This document shows positions 18,529 through 31,952 of a stretch of DNA of 64,000 bases, one piece after another; position 1 is the stretch's first letter; each line of letters opens with the position of its first letter. A model generated the notes under the pieces. It searched no databases, was not told the origin of the DNA, and saw only the letters and a list, made by a program, of their open reading frames with translations. Origin of the DNA: Nocardia sp. NBC_00416 (GTDB lineage Bacteria; Actinomycetota; Actinomycetes; Mycobacteriales; Mycobacteriaceae). The stretch is taken from assembly GCF_036032445.1 (NCBI RefSeq), contig NZ_CP107932.1, forward strand, positions 1,676,501-1,740,500, read 5' to 3'. The position numbers and the translations under genes were made by a program.

Positions 18529-19350
18529 ATGATTATGTGCTCTCCCAGTGCCACCCTCACACTGTGGGCCGGTTCGTGGCTCGCGGGCCGCAGCGCGCCC
18601 GACGACGTGCTCGAGGCGTTGCACGCGTGGGCGCCCCGGCACACCCTCGCGGCCGGCGACCCGGTAGCCGGTGGGCGCACCGATCTGCCGTGGTCCGCGC
18701 TCGGCAACGGTGCGGGCACCGGAGTCATGCCGCTGCTCAAGATGATTCGCGAAGCGCTGGCCGTACCCGGGGCCGAGCTCCGGCTGGTGCTGCCGGTGCC
18801 CGGTGACGTCCGGGGCCTGCCGACCGGCACCGCGTTCGCCACCGACGCGGTGGAAGCCGGGGAGGGAACGGTCATCGGAGTGCCGGGCGCCGAGGGTACC
18901 GGTCTCATCCCCTACCGCACCGACGACGACGCCCTGCAGTGGACCGTCTACAGCGTGCCGATGCCGCGCGTGGCCGGACCCGATATGTCACTCGGCGAGG
19001 CCGAATACGCGATGCGCGAAGCCGTGCGCGACGCCGCCGACGCGCTCATGCAGTTGCACACCACCGGCCTCGGCGCCGGCGACGCCGACCCGCGTGAACT
19101 CATCGAGGCCGAACTGGCCGACTACTCCCGGCACATCTACCCGGACTGCGTACCGTTGCGCGCCAAGCGGATCCTCGACTCCGCGGACCATGTGGCGGCC
19201 ATCCTGACGGTCGCACAGCGCGAGCCCGCCTCCGCGCCCACCTCGGCCAGTTCGGCCTCCGCCCACGAATCGCTGCTACGCCCGCTGTGGGACGCGATCC
19301 GAGCGGCCCGGCTGGTCGCCGTGCACACTGCCGCGCCCCCCGCTCGCTGA
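18529..19350 (+). CDS. conserved actinobacterial protein (Rv1486c-like position)
   Basis: A 273-residue soluble protein that I cannot assign to a characterised family. It is conserved next to ferrochelatase-inhA in mycobacteria (the position of Rv1486c). Visible features are ALGNGAGTGVMPLLKMIREAL near residues 62-82, a central beta-rich part with YRTDDDALQWTVYSVP, and an Ala/Ser-rich C-terminus. No membrane segments or catalytic motifs were recognised. The start is ATG 18529, with an alternative ATG at 18535. It is convergent with hemH across 120 bp in which no clear terminator was found. Confidence 0.7.
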   Translation: MIMCSPSATLTLWAGSWLAGRSAPDDVLEALHAWAPRHTLAAGDPVAGGRTDLPWSALGNGAGTGVMPLLKMIREALAVPGAELRLVLPVPGDVRGLPTGTAFATDAVEAGEGTVIGVPGAEGTGLIPYRTDDDALQWTVYSVPMPRVAGPDMSLGEAEYAMREAVRDAADALMQLHTTGLGAGDADPRELIEAELADYSRHIYPDCVPLRAKRILDSADHVAAILTVAQREPASAPTSASSASAHESLLRPLWDAIRAARLVAVHTAAPPAR

Positions 19351-19470
19351 CCCGGCGTCGCGTCCGGTCGCCGGTCCCGCCCACTTCCGCGAACACAGAC
19401 GCACAGCACGACTACCTGTACCCGCGGGTCTCCCGCCGACCGCCTGCCGTGCCGGATCGGTCGCGGAGAA

Positions 19471-20529
19471 TCACCGGCTGGACGGACGGCGCACCGAGGC
19501 GCAGCAATCGACGGCGCAGGGCGCACCGTCGACCGTGCACCCGTACCCCGGGACCGCACCGAGGCGCCGCGGCGCGATCCCGCGCAATTGCTCGCCGATC
19601 AGCTCCACGACCATTTCGGCGAACCGAGGATCGGTCCCCGGTGTGGCGGCCCGGGCGAAGGCGATACCGAGTTCCCCGGCCTTCGCCGCGGCCTCGTTGT
19701 CCAGGTCCCAGATCACCTCGAGATGGTCGGAGACGAAACCGACCGGACAGACGATCACTGATCGGAATCCCTTGTCCGGCAGGGTTTCCAGATGATCGAC
19801 GATATCCGGGTCCAGCCACGGGATCCGCGGCGGACCGGAACGCGACTGCCAGACCACGTCGTAATCGTCGACACCCGTCGCCGCGGCGCACAACCGGGCG
19901 GTCTCGGCGACCTGCCGGCTGTAGAGGTGGCCGCCGTCGGCCGGGGGCCCGGCCGCGGCGTCGGCCGCCACCGGTACGGAATGCGCGGTGAACACCAGCC
20001 GGACGCCGTCCCGGGTCTCGGCGGGCAGTGTGTCCCGGGCCGCGCGCACCGCGTCGGCGAAGGCGGCGACCAGCAGTGGATGGTCGAAATACTGACGCAG
20101 TTTCACCAGTTCCGGGGCGCCGGACCCGACGGCTGTCCGAGCCCGGACGATGTCCTCGTCGTACTGTCGGCAACCCGAGTACCCACCCCATGCGGAGGTC
20201 GGGAACACCAGTGCCGAACGGACCCCGTCCGCCGCCATCCGACTCAGGGTGTCCTCGACCAGCGGATGCCAGTTGCGGTTGCCGAAGTACACGGGCAGGT
20301 CCGCACCGGCGGCGGCCAGTTCCCGCTCCACGGCGGCGATGATGTCGCGGTTGAGGGCGTTGATCGGCGACACCCCGCCGAAATGCAGATAGTGCTGCGC
20401 GACCTCGGCGAGCCGTTCCGGGGGGACACCGCGGCCGCGGGTCACGTTCTCCAGGAACGGCAGCACGTCCTCGGGCCCCTCCGGCCCGCCGAAGGACAGC
20501 AGCAGCAGTGCGTCGGCCGCGCGGGCCAC
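19471..20529 (-). CDS. hemH: ferrochelatase (coproporphyrin-type)
   Basis: A 352-residue enzyme that inserts Fe2+ into the porphyrin; in Gram-positives this is coproporphyrin III. The N-terminal [30 protein letters not shown] and the catalytic-His segment VFTAHSVPV are clear. The cysteines expected to hold a [2Fe-2S] cluster in actinobacterial enzymes are present: one in GGYSGCRQY (about residue 157) and three or four in [13 protein letters not shown] near the C-terminus. It lies 24 bases after inhA in the same direction, giving the fabG1-inhA-hemH order of Rv1483-Rv1485. Confidence 0.96.
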   Translation of the reverse strand: MARAADALLLLSFGGPEGPEDVLPFLENVTRGRGVPPERLAEVAQHYLHFGGVSPINALNRDIIAAVERELAAAGADLPVYFGNRNWHPLVEDTLSRMAADGVRSALVFPTSAWGGYSGCRQYDEDIVRARTAVGSGAPELVKLRQYFDHPLLVAAFADAVRAARDTLPAETRDGVRLVFTAHSVPVAADAAAGPPADGGHLYSRQVAETARLCAAATGVDDYDVVWQSRSGPPRIPWLDPDIVDHLETLPDKGFRSVIVCPVGFVSDHLEVIWDLDNEAAAKAGELGIAFARAATPGTDPRFAEMVVELIGEQLRGIAPRRLGAVPGYGCTVDGAPCAVDCCASVRRPSSR

Positions 20530-20553
20530 AGTGTCTCCTCCTCGGTCGATCCG

Positions 20554-21387
20554 TCAGTCCAGCGGCATGTTCTCGGGGAACCAGGTGTTGTGGCTGGCTC
20601 CGCCGTCGACGTAGACGATCGACCCGGTGGTGGCCGGCAGCCAGTCCGAGAGCAGCGCGACGATCGACTTCCCGACCACTTCGGCGCCGCCGTCCCAGCC
20701 GATGGGCGACGCGCCGTCCCAATAGGTGTCCAGCTGCTTCAGCTGCTTCGCGTCGTCGGTGGCGGTACCCGCGATCGCCTTGGCCGCAAGCGTTTTCACC
20801 GGACCGGCCGCGATCACGTTGGACCGGATCTTCTTCGCGTAGCCGACCTCGCGCGCCACGTACCGGTTCACCGATTCGAGCGCGGCCTTGGCCACACCCA
20901 TCCAGTTGTAGTACGGCATGGCGGTCCGGGGATCGAAATCCATTCCGACGATCGATCCGCGCTCGTTCATCACCGGGAGCACCGCGCGCGCCAGCGCCGC
21001 ATAGCTCCACGCCGAGATCTCGAAGGATTTCGCCGCGTCCGCGCTGGGGGCGTCGAGGAAGGGCAGAGCGTCCGGGCCCATCAGCGTCTTCGGAGCGAAC
21101 GCGATCGAATGCAGCACACCGTCGATGCCCTGTGGCGCGAGGCGGCGGATCTCGTCCGGCAGTTTCGCGAGGTCCTCGTCACTGGTGACGTCGAGCCCGA
21201 TGGCCGGCGGCACCTCCTGCGGCAGCCGCTTGGCGATCCGGTCGATCAGCCGCAGGCGCTCGGTGAGGCCGGTGATGATCACCTGGGCCCCTTCCTTCTG
21301 CGCGATCGCCGCCGCGTGGAACGCGATCGAGGCATCGGTGATGATGCCGGTGACGAGGATCGTCTTGCCTTCGAGCAATCCGCCCAT
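20554..21387 (-). CDS. inhA: NADH-dependent enoyl-ACP reductase
   Basis: A 277-residue enzyme of FAS-II, needed for meromycolate elongation and the target of activated isoniazid in mycobacteria. The N-terminal MGGLLEGKTILVTGIITD and VLHSIAFAPK around residue 92, and the catalytic Tyr/Lys pair in YYNWMGVAKAALES (Tyr about 158, Lys about 165), are as in M. tuberculosis InhA. It is a little longer than the mycobacterial protein (269 residues) because of an N-proximal and a loop difference. It sits between fabG1 (86 bp upstream) and hemH. Confidence 0.97.
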   Translation of the reverse strand: MGGLLEGKTILVTGIITDASIAFHAAAIAQKEGAQVIITGLTERLRLIDRIAKRLPQEVPPAIGLDVTSDEDLAKLPDEIRRLAPQGIDGVLHSIAFAPKTLMGPDALPFLDAPSADAAKSFEISAWSYAALARAVLPVMNERGSIVGMDFDPRTAMPYYNWMGVAKAALESVNRYVAREVGYAKKIRSNVIAAGPVKTLAAKAIAGTATDDAKQLKQLDTYWDGASPIGWDGGAEVVGKSIVALLSDWLPATTGSIVYVDGGASHNTWFPENMPLD

Positions 21388-21473
21388 GAGTTGTCGGTTC
21401 TCCTGAATATTCGAAGTGTGTGATGGATGCGGCCCGGTGACCGGTACCGTCGATCGGTGGCTCGCCGGCCCGC

Positions 21474-23381
<1,908 letters not shown>

Positions 23382-23385
<4 letters not shown>

Positions 23386-24371
23386 TGGCGTGGCACCCGC
23401 GCGGTCGAGGCGCCGAGGCTGTGGCGCCGAGTGGAGACGAACCGGACCACGTCGGCGATCCAGTCCCGGTCGGTCTGCAAGGTGAGCACCGGGGCGCCGC
23501 AACTGCGCAGGGTCTGCTCGACCTCGTCCCGGTGCCGCTGCGCGGCCGCCGCGTAGTCGGCGCGCAGTTGTGGGGTGACGCTGAACTCGCGGGTGCGTCC
23601 GGTCTCCGGATCGTGCAGCACCACGTCGCCGATATCGGGTAACGCGGTATCGCGCGGGTCGAGCACCTCGACGGCCAGCAGATCGTGGCGGGCGGCGATG
23701 GCCCGCAGCGACCGCTGCCAGTCGATATCCCCGAGGAAATCACTGATGACCACGGCGAGCCCGCGTTTGCGCTGCGGGCGGCGCAGCGATTCGATCGCAC
23801 CGCGCAGATCACCCCGGACGCCGTCGCGGGGGTGCGGGGTGGTGGCGACGCTGCGCAGCAGCGACTGCGCGTGCACCCGGCCGCTGCGCGCCGGAATCCG
23901 CACCATCTGCTCACCGGTCGCCACGACGGCGCCGATCCGGTTTCCCCCGCCCATCGTCAGATGGGTGACCGCGGCCGCGGCGGCCACCGCCAGATCGCGT
24001 TTCTGGCAGGCGCCGGTGCCGAAGTCCAGACTGGCGGACAGATCCACCACCATCCAGGTCTCCAGTTCCCGGTCGGCGATCATCTGCCGCACATGGGGAT
24101 GGGTGGTGCGGGCGGTGACCGACCAGTCCATCTGACGGACGTCGTCACCGGGCTGATAGGCGCGGGCCTCCCCCGGTTCCGAACCGGGACCGGGGATGAG
24201 GCCGAGGTGGTCACCGTGCAGGACGCCGTCCAGACGGCGGCGCACGGTGAGCTCGAGGGTTTTCAGGGCAGCCGTCAGATGCGGGTCGGTGAGTTCACCG
24301 GAACGGAACGACGGCGGGGCGTGTGGGTCGGGCACGGTCTCTCGGGCGCGGGGGTCCGGCGGCCGGGTCAC
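23382..24371 (-). CDS. DUF58 domain protein (MoxR partner, Rv1480-type)
   Basis: A 329-residue protein with the DUF58 signature GEARAYQPGDDVRQMDWSVTARTTHPHVR near residues 65-95, followed by a degenerate VWA-like fold (WMVVDLSASLDFG). No membrane helices are present. It lies between moxR and the VWA gene with GTGA overlaps at both ends, so the three are coupled. The start is the GTG at 24369-24371. Confidence 0.92.
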
Positions 24372-25531
24372 TGGGGCTGGTTCGTGCCGGCGGTCTGCGG
24401 TACCTGGGGCGCCGGGGCCTGCTGCTGCGGCGGCGCGGGCGGCCGATTGCCGTTCTCCGTGGCGGGCGGGGCGCCGCCGGGCGCCACGGCCTGCGGAGCA
24501 ACCTGCGGGAGGCCGACGGTCTGCAGCACCCGCTGGATCACGTCCTCGGGACTGACCTCGTCGGCGAGCGCGTCGTAGGACAGCACGAGCCGGTGCCGCA
24601 GCACATCGGGAATCACCTCGATCACGTCCTGCGGGACGACGTAGTCGCGGCCGCGGATCAGTGCGACGGCACGGGCCGCGGCGATGATGCCGAGGCTGGC
24701 GCGCGGTGAGGCGCCGTAGGACACCCAGCTCGCCACATCGTGCATACCGAACTCGGCCGGGGTACGAGTGGCGGAGATGACCCGGACCACGTAATCGACC
24801 AGGGCGTGGTGCACGAAGGTGTTCGCCGCCAGTTTCTGCAACCGGATCAGCTCCGTGGGTTCCAGGATCCGGCTCGCCTCCGGCGGGGCGACGCCCATCC
24901 GGTAGATGATCTCGCGTTCTTCCTCGACCGAGGGGTAGTCCACAACGATCTTGAACAGGAACCGGTCCCGCTGCGCCTCCGGCAGCGGGTACACGCCTTC
25001 ACTCTCGATCGGGTTCTGGGTCGCCATCACCAGGAACGGATCCGGCATGGGATAGGTCTTGCCACCGATCGACACATGGCGCTCGGCCATCACCTCGAGC
25101 AGCGCCGACTGCACCTTGGCCGGGGCGCGGTTGATCTCGTCGGCGAGGACGAAGTTCGCGACGACGGGACCGAGTTCGGTATCGAACTCTTCCCGGCCCT
25201 GCCGGTAGATGCGGGTACCCACGAGATCCGTGGGCACCAGGTCGGGGGTGAACTGGACGCGCGAGAACGAACCGCCGACCACCTTGGCGAAGGTCTCGAC
25301 CGCGAGCGTCTTGGCGATACCGGGGACGCCTTCCAGCAGGACATGACCCCTGGCGAGCACCCCGACGAGCAGCCGCTCGACGAGCCGATCCTGTCCGACG
25401 ATGACCCGCTTGACCTCGTAGATCGCCTTTTCCAGGGTCTGGACGTCTCGCTCGAGGGTGCTCGAAGCAGGCGTCGGCGGTTCTTTCGCCAAATCCGCCT
25501 TGCTGACACCGTCCGTCGAAGTCACCAACAT
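24368..25531 (-). CDS. moxR: MoxR-family AAA+ ATPase
   Basis: A 387-residue AAA+ chaperone. Walker A is LEGVPGIAKT near residue 75, Walker B is VLADEINRAP, and sensor 1 is MATQNPIE followed by EGVYPLPEAQRDRFLFK. The C-terminal lid is followed by about 50 residues rich in Pro, Gln and Ala with no clear fold. MoxR proteins help insert cofactors into, or assemble, VWA-containing complexes. The start is the ATG at 25529-25531 with AGCGGGG upstream; the open frame extends further 5' without homology. It is the first gene of moxR-DUF58-VWA (Rv1479-Rv1481 order). Confidence 0.94.
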   Translation of the reverse strand: MLVTSTDGVSKADLAKEPPTPASSTLERDVQTLEKAIYEVKRVIVGQDRLVERLLVGVLARGHVLLEGVPGIAKTLAVETFAKVVGGSFSRVQFTPDLVPTDLVGTRIYRQGREEFDTELGPVVANFVLADEINRAPAKVQSALLEVMAERHVSIGGKTYPMPDPFLVMATQNPIESEGVYPLPEAQRDRFLFKIVVDYPSVEEEREIIYRMGVAPPEASRILEPTELIRLQKLAANTFVHHALVDYVVRVISATRTPAEFGMHDVASWVSYGASPRASLGIIAAARAVALIRGRDYVVPQDVIEVIPDVLRHRLVLSYDALADEVSPEDVIQRVLQTVGLPQVAPQAVAPGGAPPATENGNRPPAPPQQQAPAPQVPQTAGTNQPQ

Positions 25532-25784
25532 CCCCGCTTTCGCCTCGGTCCTGTGCGTGCTGTCACAACTATTCCAGGTAACGGCCGTATATGCCGTAAC
25601 CGGCTCCACCATAGGCGTAAAACCGACGCGCTCGCATGCTCGCGGAGCCGGAGATTCACCGATTCGGCGGCCACCGCTGTCCTGCGTTTGCGATACCTGC
25701 GGACGAAACGAGGTGCCCGGCCGCCGTGGCGGTCGGGCACCTCGTTTCGTCCGTGCCGACGGATCGGGTCGGCGTGTCCGGTCG
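25532..25784 (-). other. gap upstream of moxR where mycobacteria carry ripA/ripB
   Basis: A 253-bp segment between the Rv1476-like stop and the moxR ATG. It contains the terminator at 25701-25752 and then about 170 bp that must hold the moxR promoter. No NlpC/P60 peptidase frame or remnant (no Cys-His signature) was seen on either strand. Confidence 0.5.
25701..25752 (-). terminator. very stable hairpin terminator after the Rv1476-like gene
   Basis: A perfect 19-bp stem (GGACGAAACGAGGTGCCCG with its complement). Its loop, GCCGCCGTGGCGGT, can itself pair to extend the helix by a further four or five pairs. It lies 33 bp beyond the stop of the leftward gene. Each arm carries GAAACGAGG/CCTCGTTTC, so there is only a poor T-run. 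Confidence 0.85.
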
Positions 25785-26360
25785 CTACACGGACACGCGC
25801 TCCGGGGTATGTGAATCATCTTCGGGTAGCGGCGTTTTCGTGCCGGCTCTCGCCTTCAGCCAGGACAGGCCCGCGATTCCGAGCACGATTCCCAGCAGGA
25901 GCACGATCGTGACGGTGGTCGGATCGATGATCCCCTCGTGCTGGACGCGATCTACGAAGGTCCGGGTCTTGACGTCGACGGCCTCCGCGGGCTGGACCGC
26001 CCGCACATGGTCCTCGGCCAGTTCGAGACGGACTCTGCTGAACGAATCACTGTAGGTTCCCACCCAGTCCTGGCTGAGTACCAGCACCGTGTCGTGTTCG
26101 GTCTTGGCGATCTCGGTGGCCAGATCGCGGAGTTCGGAATCGTGGCCCGGGTTGCCCTCGATCACCACGACGCTCAGTTCGATCCCCTCGTGCCGGGCTG
26201 CGTCGACTACGGCGGCCAGCTTCTCCTGGTCCGCGCCGTCGGGAGCGGCCACCGCGTTGTCGGCGAGATCGGCCCGGACCTTCTGCATGGTCTTCGAGTC
26301 GAATCCGTCCGGCAACTTGGTGGCCTTGAGGGAGAAGGCCGAGGTGTGGGTGACGGTCAT
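25785..26360 (-). CDS. membrane-anchored conserved protein (Rv1476/DUF6676-like)
   Basis: A 191-residue protein with a soluble N-terminal domain of about 145 residues and one C-terminal membrane helix (TVTIVLLLGIVLGIAGLSW). The soluble part (LSVVVIEGNPGHDSELRDLA; HDTVLVLSQDWVGTYS) recalls TPM-type domains. In mycobacteria the homologue Rv1476 sits next to ripA. The function is not established. The ATG at 26358-26360 has GGAAG just upstream. The open frame continues upstream but is not conserved-looking. It is divergent from acn. Confidence 0.75.
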   Translation of the reverse strand: MTVTHTSAFSLKATKLPDGFDSKTMQKVRADLADNAVAAPDGADQEKLAAVVDAARHEGIELSVVVIEGNPGHDSELRDLATEIAKTEHDTVLVLSQDWVGTYSDSFSRVRLELAEDHVRAVQPAEAVDVKTRTFVDRVQHEGIIDPTTVTIVLLLGIVLGIAGLSWLKARAGTKTPLPEDDSHTPERVSV

Positions 26361-29501
<3,141 letters not shown>

Positions 29502-29512
29502 TTCCGCGGTGA

Positions 29513-29546
29513 GGTCCGTGCACCCGCCGCGGCGGGTGCACGGACC
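29513..29546 (+). terminator. intrinsic terminator after acn
   Basis: A perfect 15-bp stem (GGTCCGTGCACCCGC) closed by a CGCG tetraloop, starting 12 bp after the acn stop. The following TTCG is only a short T-run. Confidence 0.85.
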
Positions 29547-29615
29547 TTCGCGCATCCCCGGGTGCGCACGTTTCCGGCCGTACCGACCGTTCGCCATATT
29601 CCGCGAGGAGCACCC

Positions 29616-30182
29616 ATGCCCAAGGTCAGCGAGGATCATCTGGCCGCCCGGCGCACACAGATACTCGACGGCGCCCGCCGGTGCTTCGCCGAGTTCGGGT
29701 ACGACGGCGCCACCGTGCGGCGCCTGGAAGAAGCCATCGGACTGTCGCGTGGCGCGATCTTCCACCACTTCCGGGACAAGGACGCACTCTTCTTCGCCTT
29801 GGCCCAGGACGACGCCGAACGGATGGCCGAGGTGGCGGCCAACCAGGGCATCGTGCAGGTGATGCGGAACATGCTGGCCGATCCGCAGGAATACAACTGG
29901 CTGGGCACCCGGCTCGAGATCGCCCGGCGGCTGCGCACCGACCCGGAGTTCCGGGCCGGCTGGACCCAGCGTTCGGCCGAACTCACCGCGGCCACTCTGG
30001 CCCGACTGGAGCGGCGTAAGGCTGCCGGGGCGCTGCGCGACGACGTACCGACCGATGTCCTACTCGGTTATCTCGATCTCGTTCTCGACGGGCTCATCGC
30101 CCGGATCGCTTCCGGGCACACCAATGAAAACCTCACGGCCGTACTGGATCTGGTGGAAGCCTCGGTGCGCCGCCGACCCTGA
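29616..30182 (+). CDS. TetR-family regulator (AcnR-type)
   Basis: A 188-residue repressor with an N-terminal HTH (GATVRRLEEAIGLSRGAIFHHFRDKDALF, residues about 32-60) and an all-helical effector domain. Its place directly after acn matches Rv1474c and AcnR of corynebacteria, which repress aconitase. Autoregulation or acn control is therefore likely, by context only. The ATG at 29616 has GCGAGGAG upstream. It is convergent with the MarR gene, whose stop is 30 bp away. Confidence 0.85.
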   Translation: MPKVSEDHLAARRTQILDGARRCFAEFGYDGATVRRLEEAIGLSRGAIFHHFRDKDALFFALAQDDAERMAEVAANQGIVQVMRNMLADPQEYNWLGTRLEIARRLRTDPEFRAGWTQRSAELTAATLARLERRKAAGALRDDVPTDVLLGYLDLVLDGLIARIASGHTNENLTAVLDLVEASVRRRP

Positions 30183-30211
30183 CGCCCGCGGCCCTTGCCG
30201 ACGGGGACCCC

Positions 30212-30715
30212 TCACCCGGATTCCAGCGCGCCGAGCAGTTTTCGCGCGATCCGGTCCAGCTCGTCCCGCTCCGGCGCGGACAGTGATGCCAGCAGCCGGG
30301 TTTCGTTCTCGGTGTGCTCGGTGACCACCACATCGATGAGGGCTCGGCCGGCGCCGGTCAGCGCGACCCGCACCGCACGTCGATCGGCCGGGTCCGCGAT
30401 GCGCCGGACCAGGCCCGCTCCCTCCAGACGGTCGAGCCGCCCCGTCATCCCGGCCCGCGACAGCATGAGGGTGTCGGCCAGTGCGGAGGGATTCAATTCG
30501 AAAGGCGCACCGGCCCGCCGCAGCGCCGCGAGCACATCGAATTCACCGTGCCGCAGTCCGTGCTCCCGGAACACCGCGTCGATCCTGCGCTCCGCGACCA
30601 GGGCCAACCGGCCCAGCCGGCCGAAGACGACCATCGCCGCCAGGTCGAGATCGGGGCGTTCGCGCCGCCACTGCCGTTCGATGACGCCGAGCGCGTCCAC
30701 TTCGGGTTCGGTCAT
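30212..30715 (-). CDS. MarR-family regulator
   Basis: A 167-residue winged-helix regulator. The HTH and wing are recognisable: LNPSALADTLMLSRAGMTGRLDRLEGAGLVRRIADPADRRAVRVALT (about residues 74-120). It is divergent from the cupin gene, with two palindromes between them, so it most likely represses the cupin gene and itself. The ATG at 30713-30715 is the first sensible start; the open frame extends far upstream but through the cupin gene. Confidence 0.9.
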   Translation of the reverse strand: MTEPEVDALGVIERQWRRERPDLDLAAMVVFGRLGRLALVAERRIDAVFREHGLRHGEFDVLAALRRAGAPFELNPSALADTLMLSRAGMTGRLDRLEGAGLVRRIADPADRRAVRVALTGAGRALIDVVVTEHTENETRLLASLSAPERDELDRIARKLLGALESG

Positions 30716-30726
30716 GGACAATATTC

Positions 30727-30771
30727 TATTCGCTGGAATATAGTTAGGCATCGAATTATTCGGCAGCGAAT
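30727..30771. promoter_or_regulatory. pair of ATTC/GAAT palindromes, candidate MarR operators
   Basis: Between the MarR and cupin genes lie TATTC-GCTG-GAATA (30727-30740) and ATTCG-GCAG-CGAAT (30758-30771). Both are short perfect inverted repeats with the same half-site. A possible -10 for the cupin gene (TATAGT, 30739-30744) overlaps the first. Such placement would fit repression of both genes. Confidence 0.6.
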
Positions 30772-30784
30772 TAAAGGATCCGCC

Positions 30785-31282
30785 ATGAACGCCACTCCGC
30801 ATCCCGTCGCGATCCGGCAGCCCGGAGACGCCGAAACCCTGCGCACCGAATCGGTGACCATGCGCCTGCTGATCGACGCCGAGGACACCGGCCACGCGGT
30901 GAGCACCCTCGAGGTCACCATGGACCGCGGTGCCGACGGGGCCGCACCGCACTACCACACCCGCTCCGACGAGCTGTTCTACGTCGCCGACGGCGAACTG
31001 CAGGTCATGGTGGACGAACGGATCGTCACCGTGGGAGCGGGCGGGGCGCTCGTGGTGCCCCGGACGACCGTCCACGCCTTCGGCGCGACGCCCGACAGCG
31101 GCGCCCGCATCCTCATCGCGCTCATGCCCGGGGTACAGCGCTTCGGATACTTCCGGCTGCTCGAGCGCATCGCCCGGAAGGAGGCCGCACTGGACGAACT
31201 CGCCGCGGCCCAAGAGGAATATGACAACCACTTCGTCGACGCTCCACAGTGGTGGGCGCAGCGCCACGCCCAACGTCGGTGA
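30785..31282 (+). CDS. cupin-domain protein
   Basis: A 165-residue single-domain cupin. The metal-site pattern is visible: HYHTRSDELFYVADGELQVMV (about residues 58-78, with His58, His60 and Glu64) and the second cupin motif with VPRTTVHAFG near 100. Small cupins bind metals and act as isomerases, dioxygenases or regulators; the substrate is not predictable. It is divergent from the MarR gene and probably controlled by it. ATG 30785 has AAAGGATC upstream. Confidence 0.85.
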   Translation: MNATPHPVAIRQPGDAETLRTESVTMRLLIDAEDTGHAVSTLEVTMDRGADGAAPHYHTRSDELFYVADGELQVMVDERIVTVGAGGALVVPRTTVHAFGATPDSGARILIALMPGVQRFGYFRLLERIARKEAALDELAAAQEEYDNHFVDAPQWWAQRHAQRR

Positions 31283-31493
31283 CCACCGGGCACTCGCGCG
31301 CGGCAAACAATTCTCCGACAGGCGTGCGGCCCTGCACATCCGGAAATCTTCCGCCACAGGTTTTTTCCGGAAGCAAGATCAGGTATCTGGACGGGGGAAA
31401 TGCGGCGATATCGGCTTCCGGAGCCTGCCGACAGCGTTATGATCCGGACGCGCTCGGGTCGTAGCACACTGCGAGCAAGATCGGAGAATCCAG
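31283..31493. other. promoter region of the putative graspetide locus
   Basis: A 211-bp gap after the cupin gene. It contains several TCCGGAA/TTCCGGA repeats (near 31338, 31365 and 31414) that could be operator half-sites, and ends with GGAG seven bases before the ATG at 31494. No coding frame was accepted here. Confidence 0.3.
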
Positions 31494-31940
31494 ATGACCG
31501 ATGCCCTCCACCTCCTCGACACACCCGAATGCGGTGCGGTCGCCACCCTCACCGGTGTCCTGGTCGGCGAATCCGACCGTGATATCCGGGTACTAGTGGC
31601 AGACGGGACGTGGACCATCCGGCGCCGCGATGTGCTCGCTCTCTGTAGTAGTGCCGACGACACCATCGAGACAGCGGGTCGCCGGGTCCGCGTCGACATC
31701 CGGCCCGGCACGACCGCCGATTTCACCCGCAGCCTGCGCATCGATGTGGTGGAGCGGCCGATGACACTGGCGGCCCCGCCCTCCGAATCGTTCGGCGACC
31801 TGCAACTACGCCGGCTCACCGAATCGTGGGCGCAACGCCTGAACCTGGACGACTCCGATTTCCCGGCGACGTTCACCTGCGCGCAGACCAGGTCGCAACA
31901 CACCAGCGACGACGGCGTCCACTGCGATAGCTTCGACTGA
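31494..31940 (+). CDS. candidate precursor of an ATP-grasp-modified peptide (graspetide), or a partner of the adjacent ligase
   Basis: A 148-residue protein that I do not recognise from any named family. The first 90 residues look like a small beta-rich domain (VATLTGVLVGESDRDIRVLV; GRRVRVDIRP). The C-terminus is quite different: SFGDLQLRRLTESWAQRLN forms a helix, followed by a hydroxyl- and acid-rich tail ending TSDDGVHCDSFD, with a second Cys in TFTCAQT. Hydroxyl plus acidic side chains in a C-terminal core are what graspetide ligases link as esters. It ends 12 bp before a MvdD-like ATP-grasp gene. Being the substrate is inference; the leader is unusually long. Confidence 0.5.
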   Translation: MTDALHLLDTPECGAVATLTGVLVGESDRDIRVLVADGTWTIRRRDVLALCSSADDTIETAGRRVRVDIRPGTTADFTRSLRIDVVERPMTLAAPPSESFGDLQLRRLTESWAQRLNLDDSDFPATFTCAQTRSQHTSDDGVHCDSFD

Positions 31941-31952
31941 ACGGCGGACACG

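Noticed and set aside
31400..31582. A short plus-strand frame overlapping the start of the 148-residue gene.
   Set aside because: It is out of frame with the better-supported ATG at 31494, which has GGAG at the correct distance.
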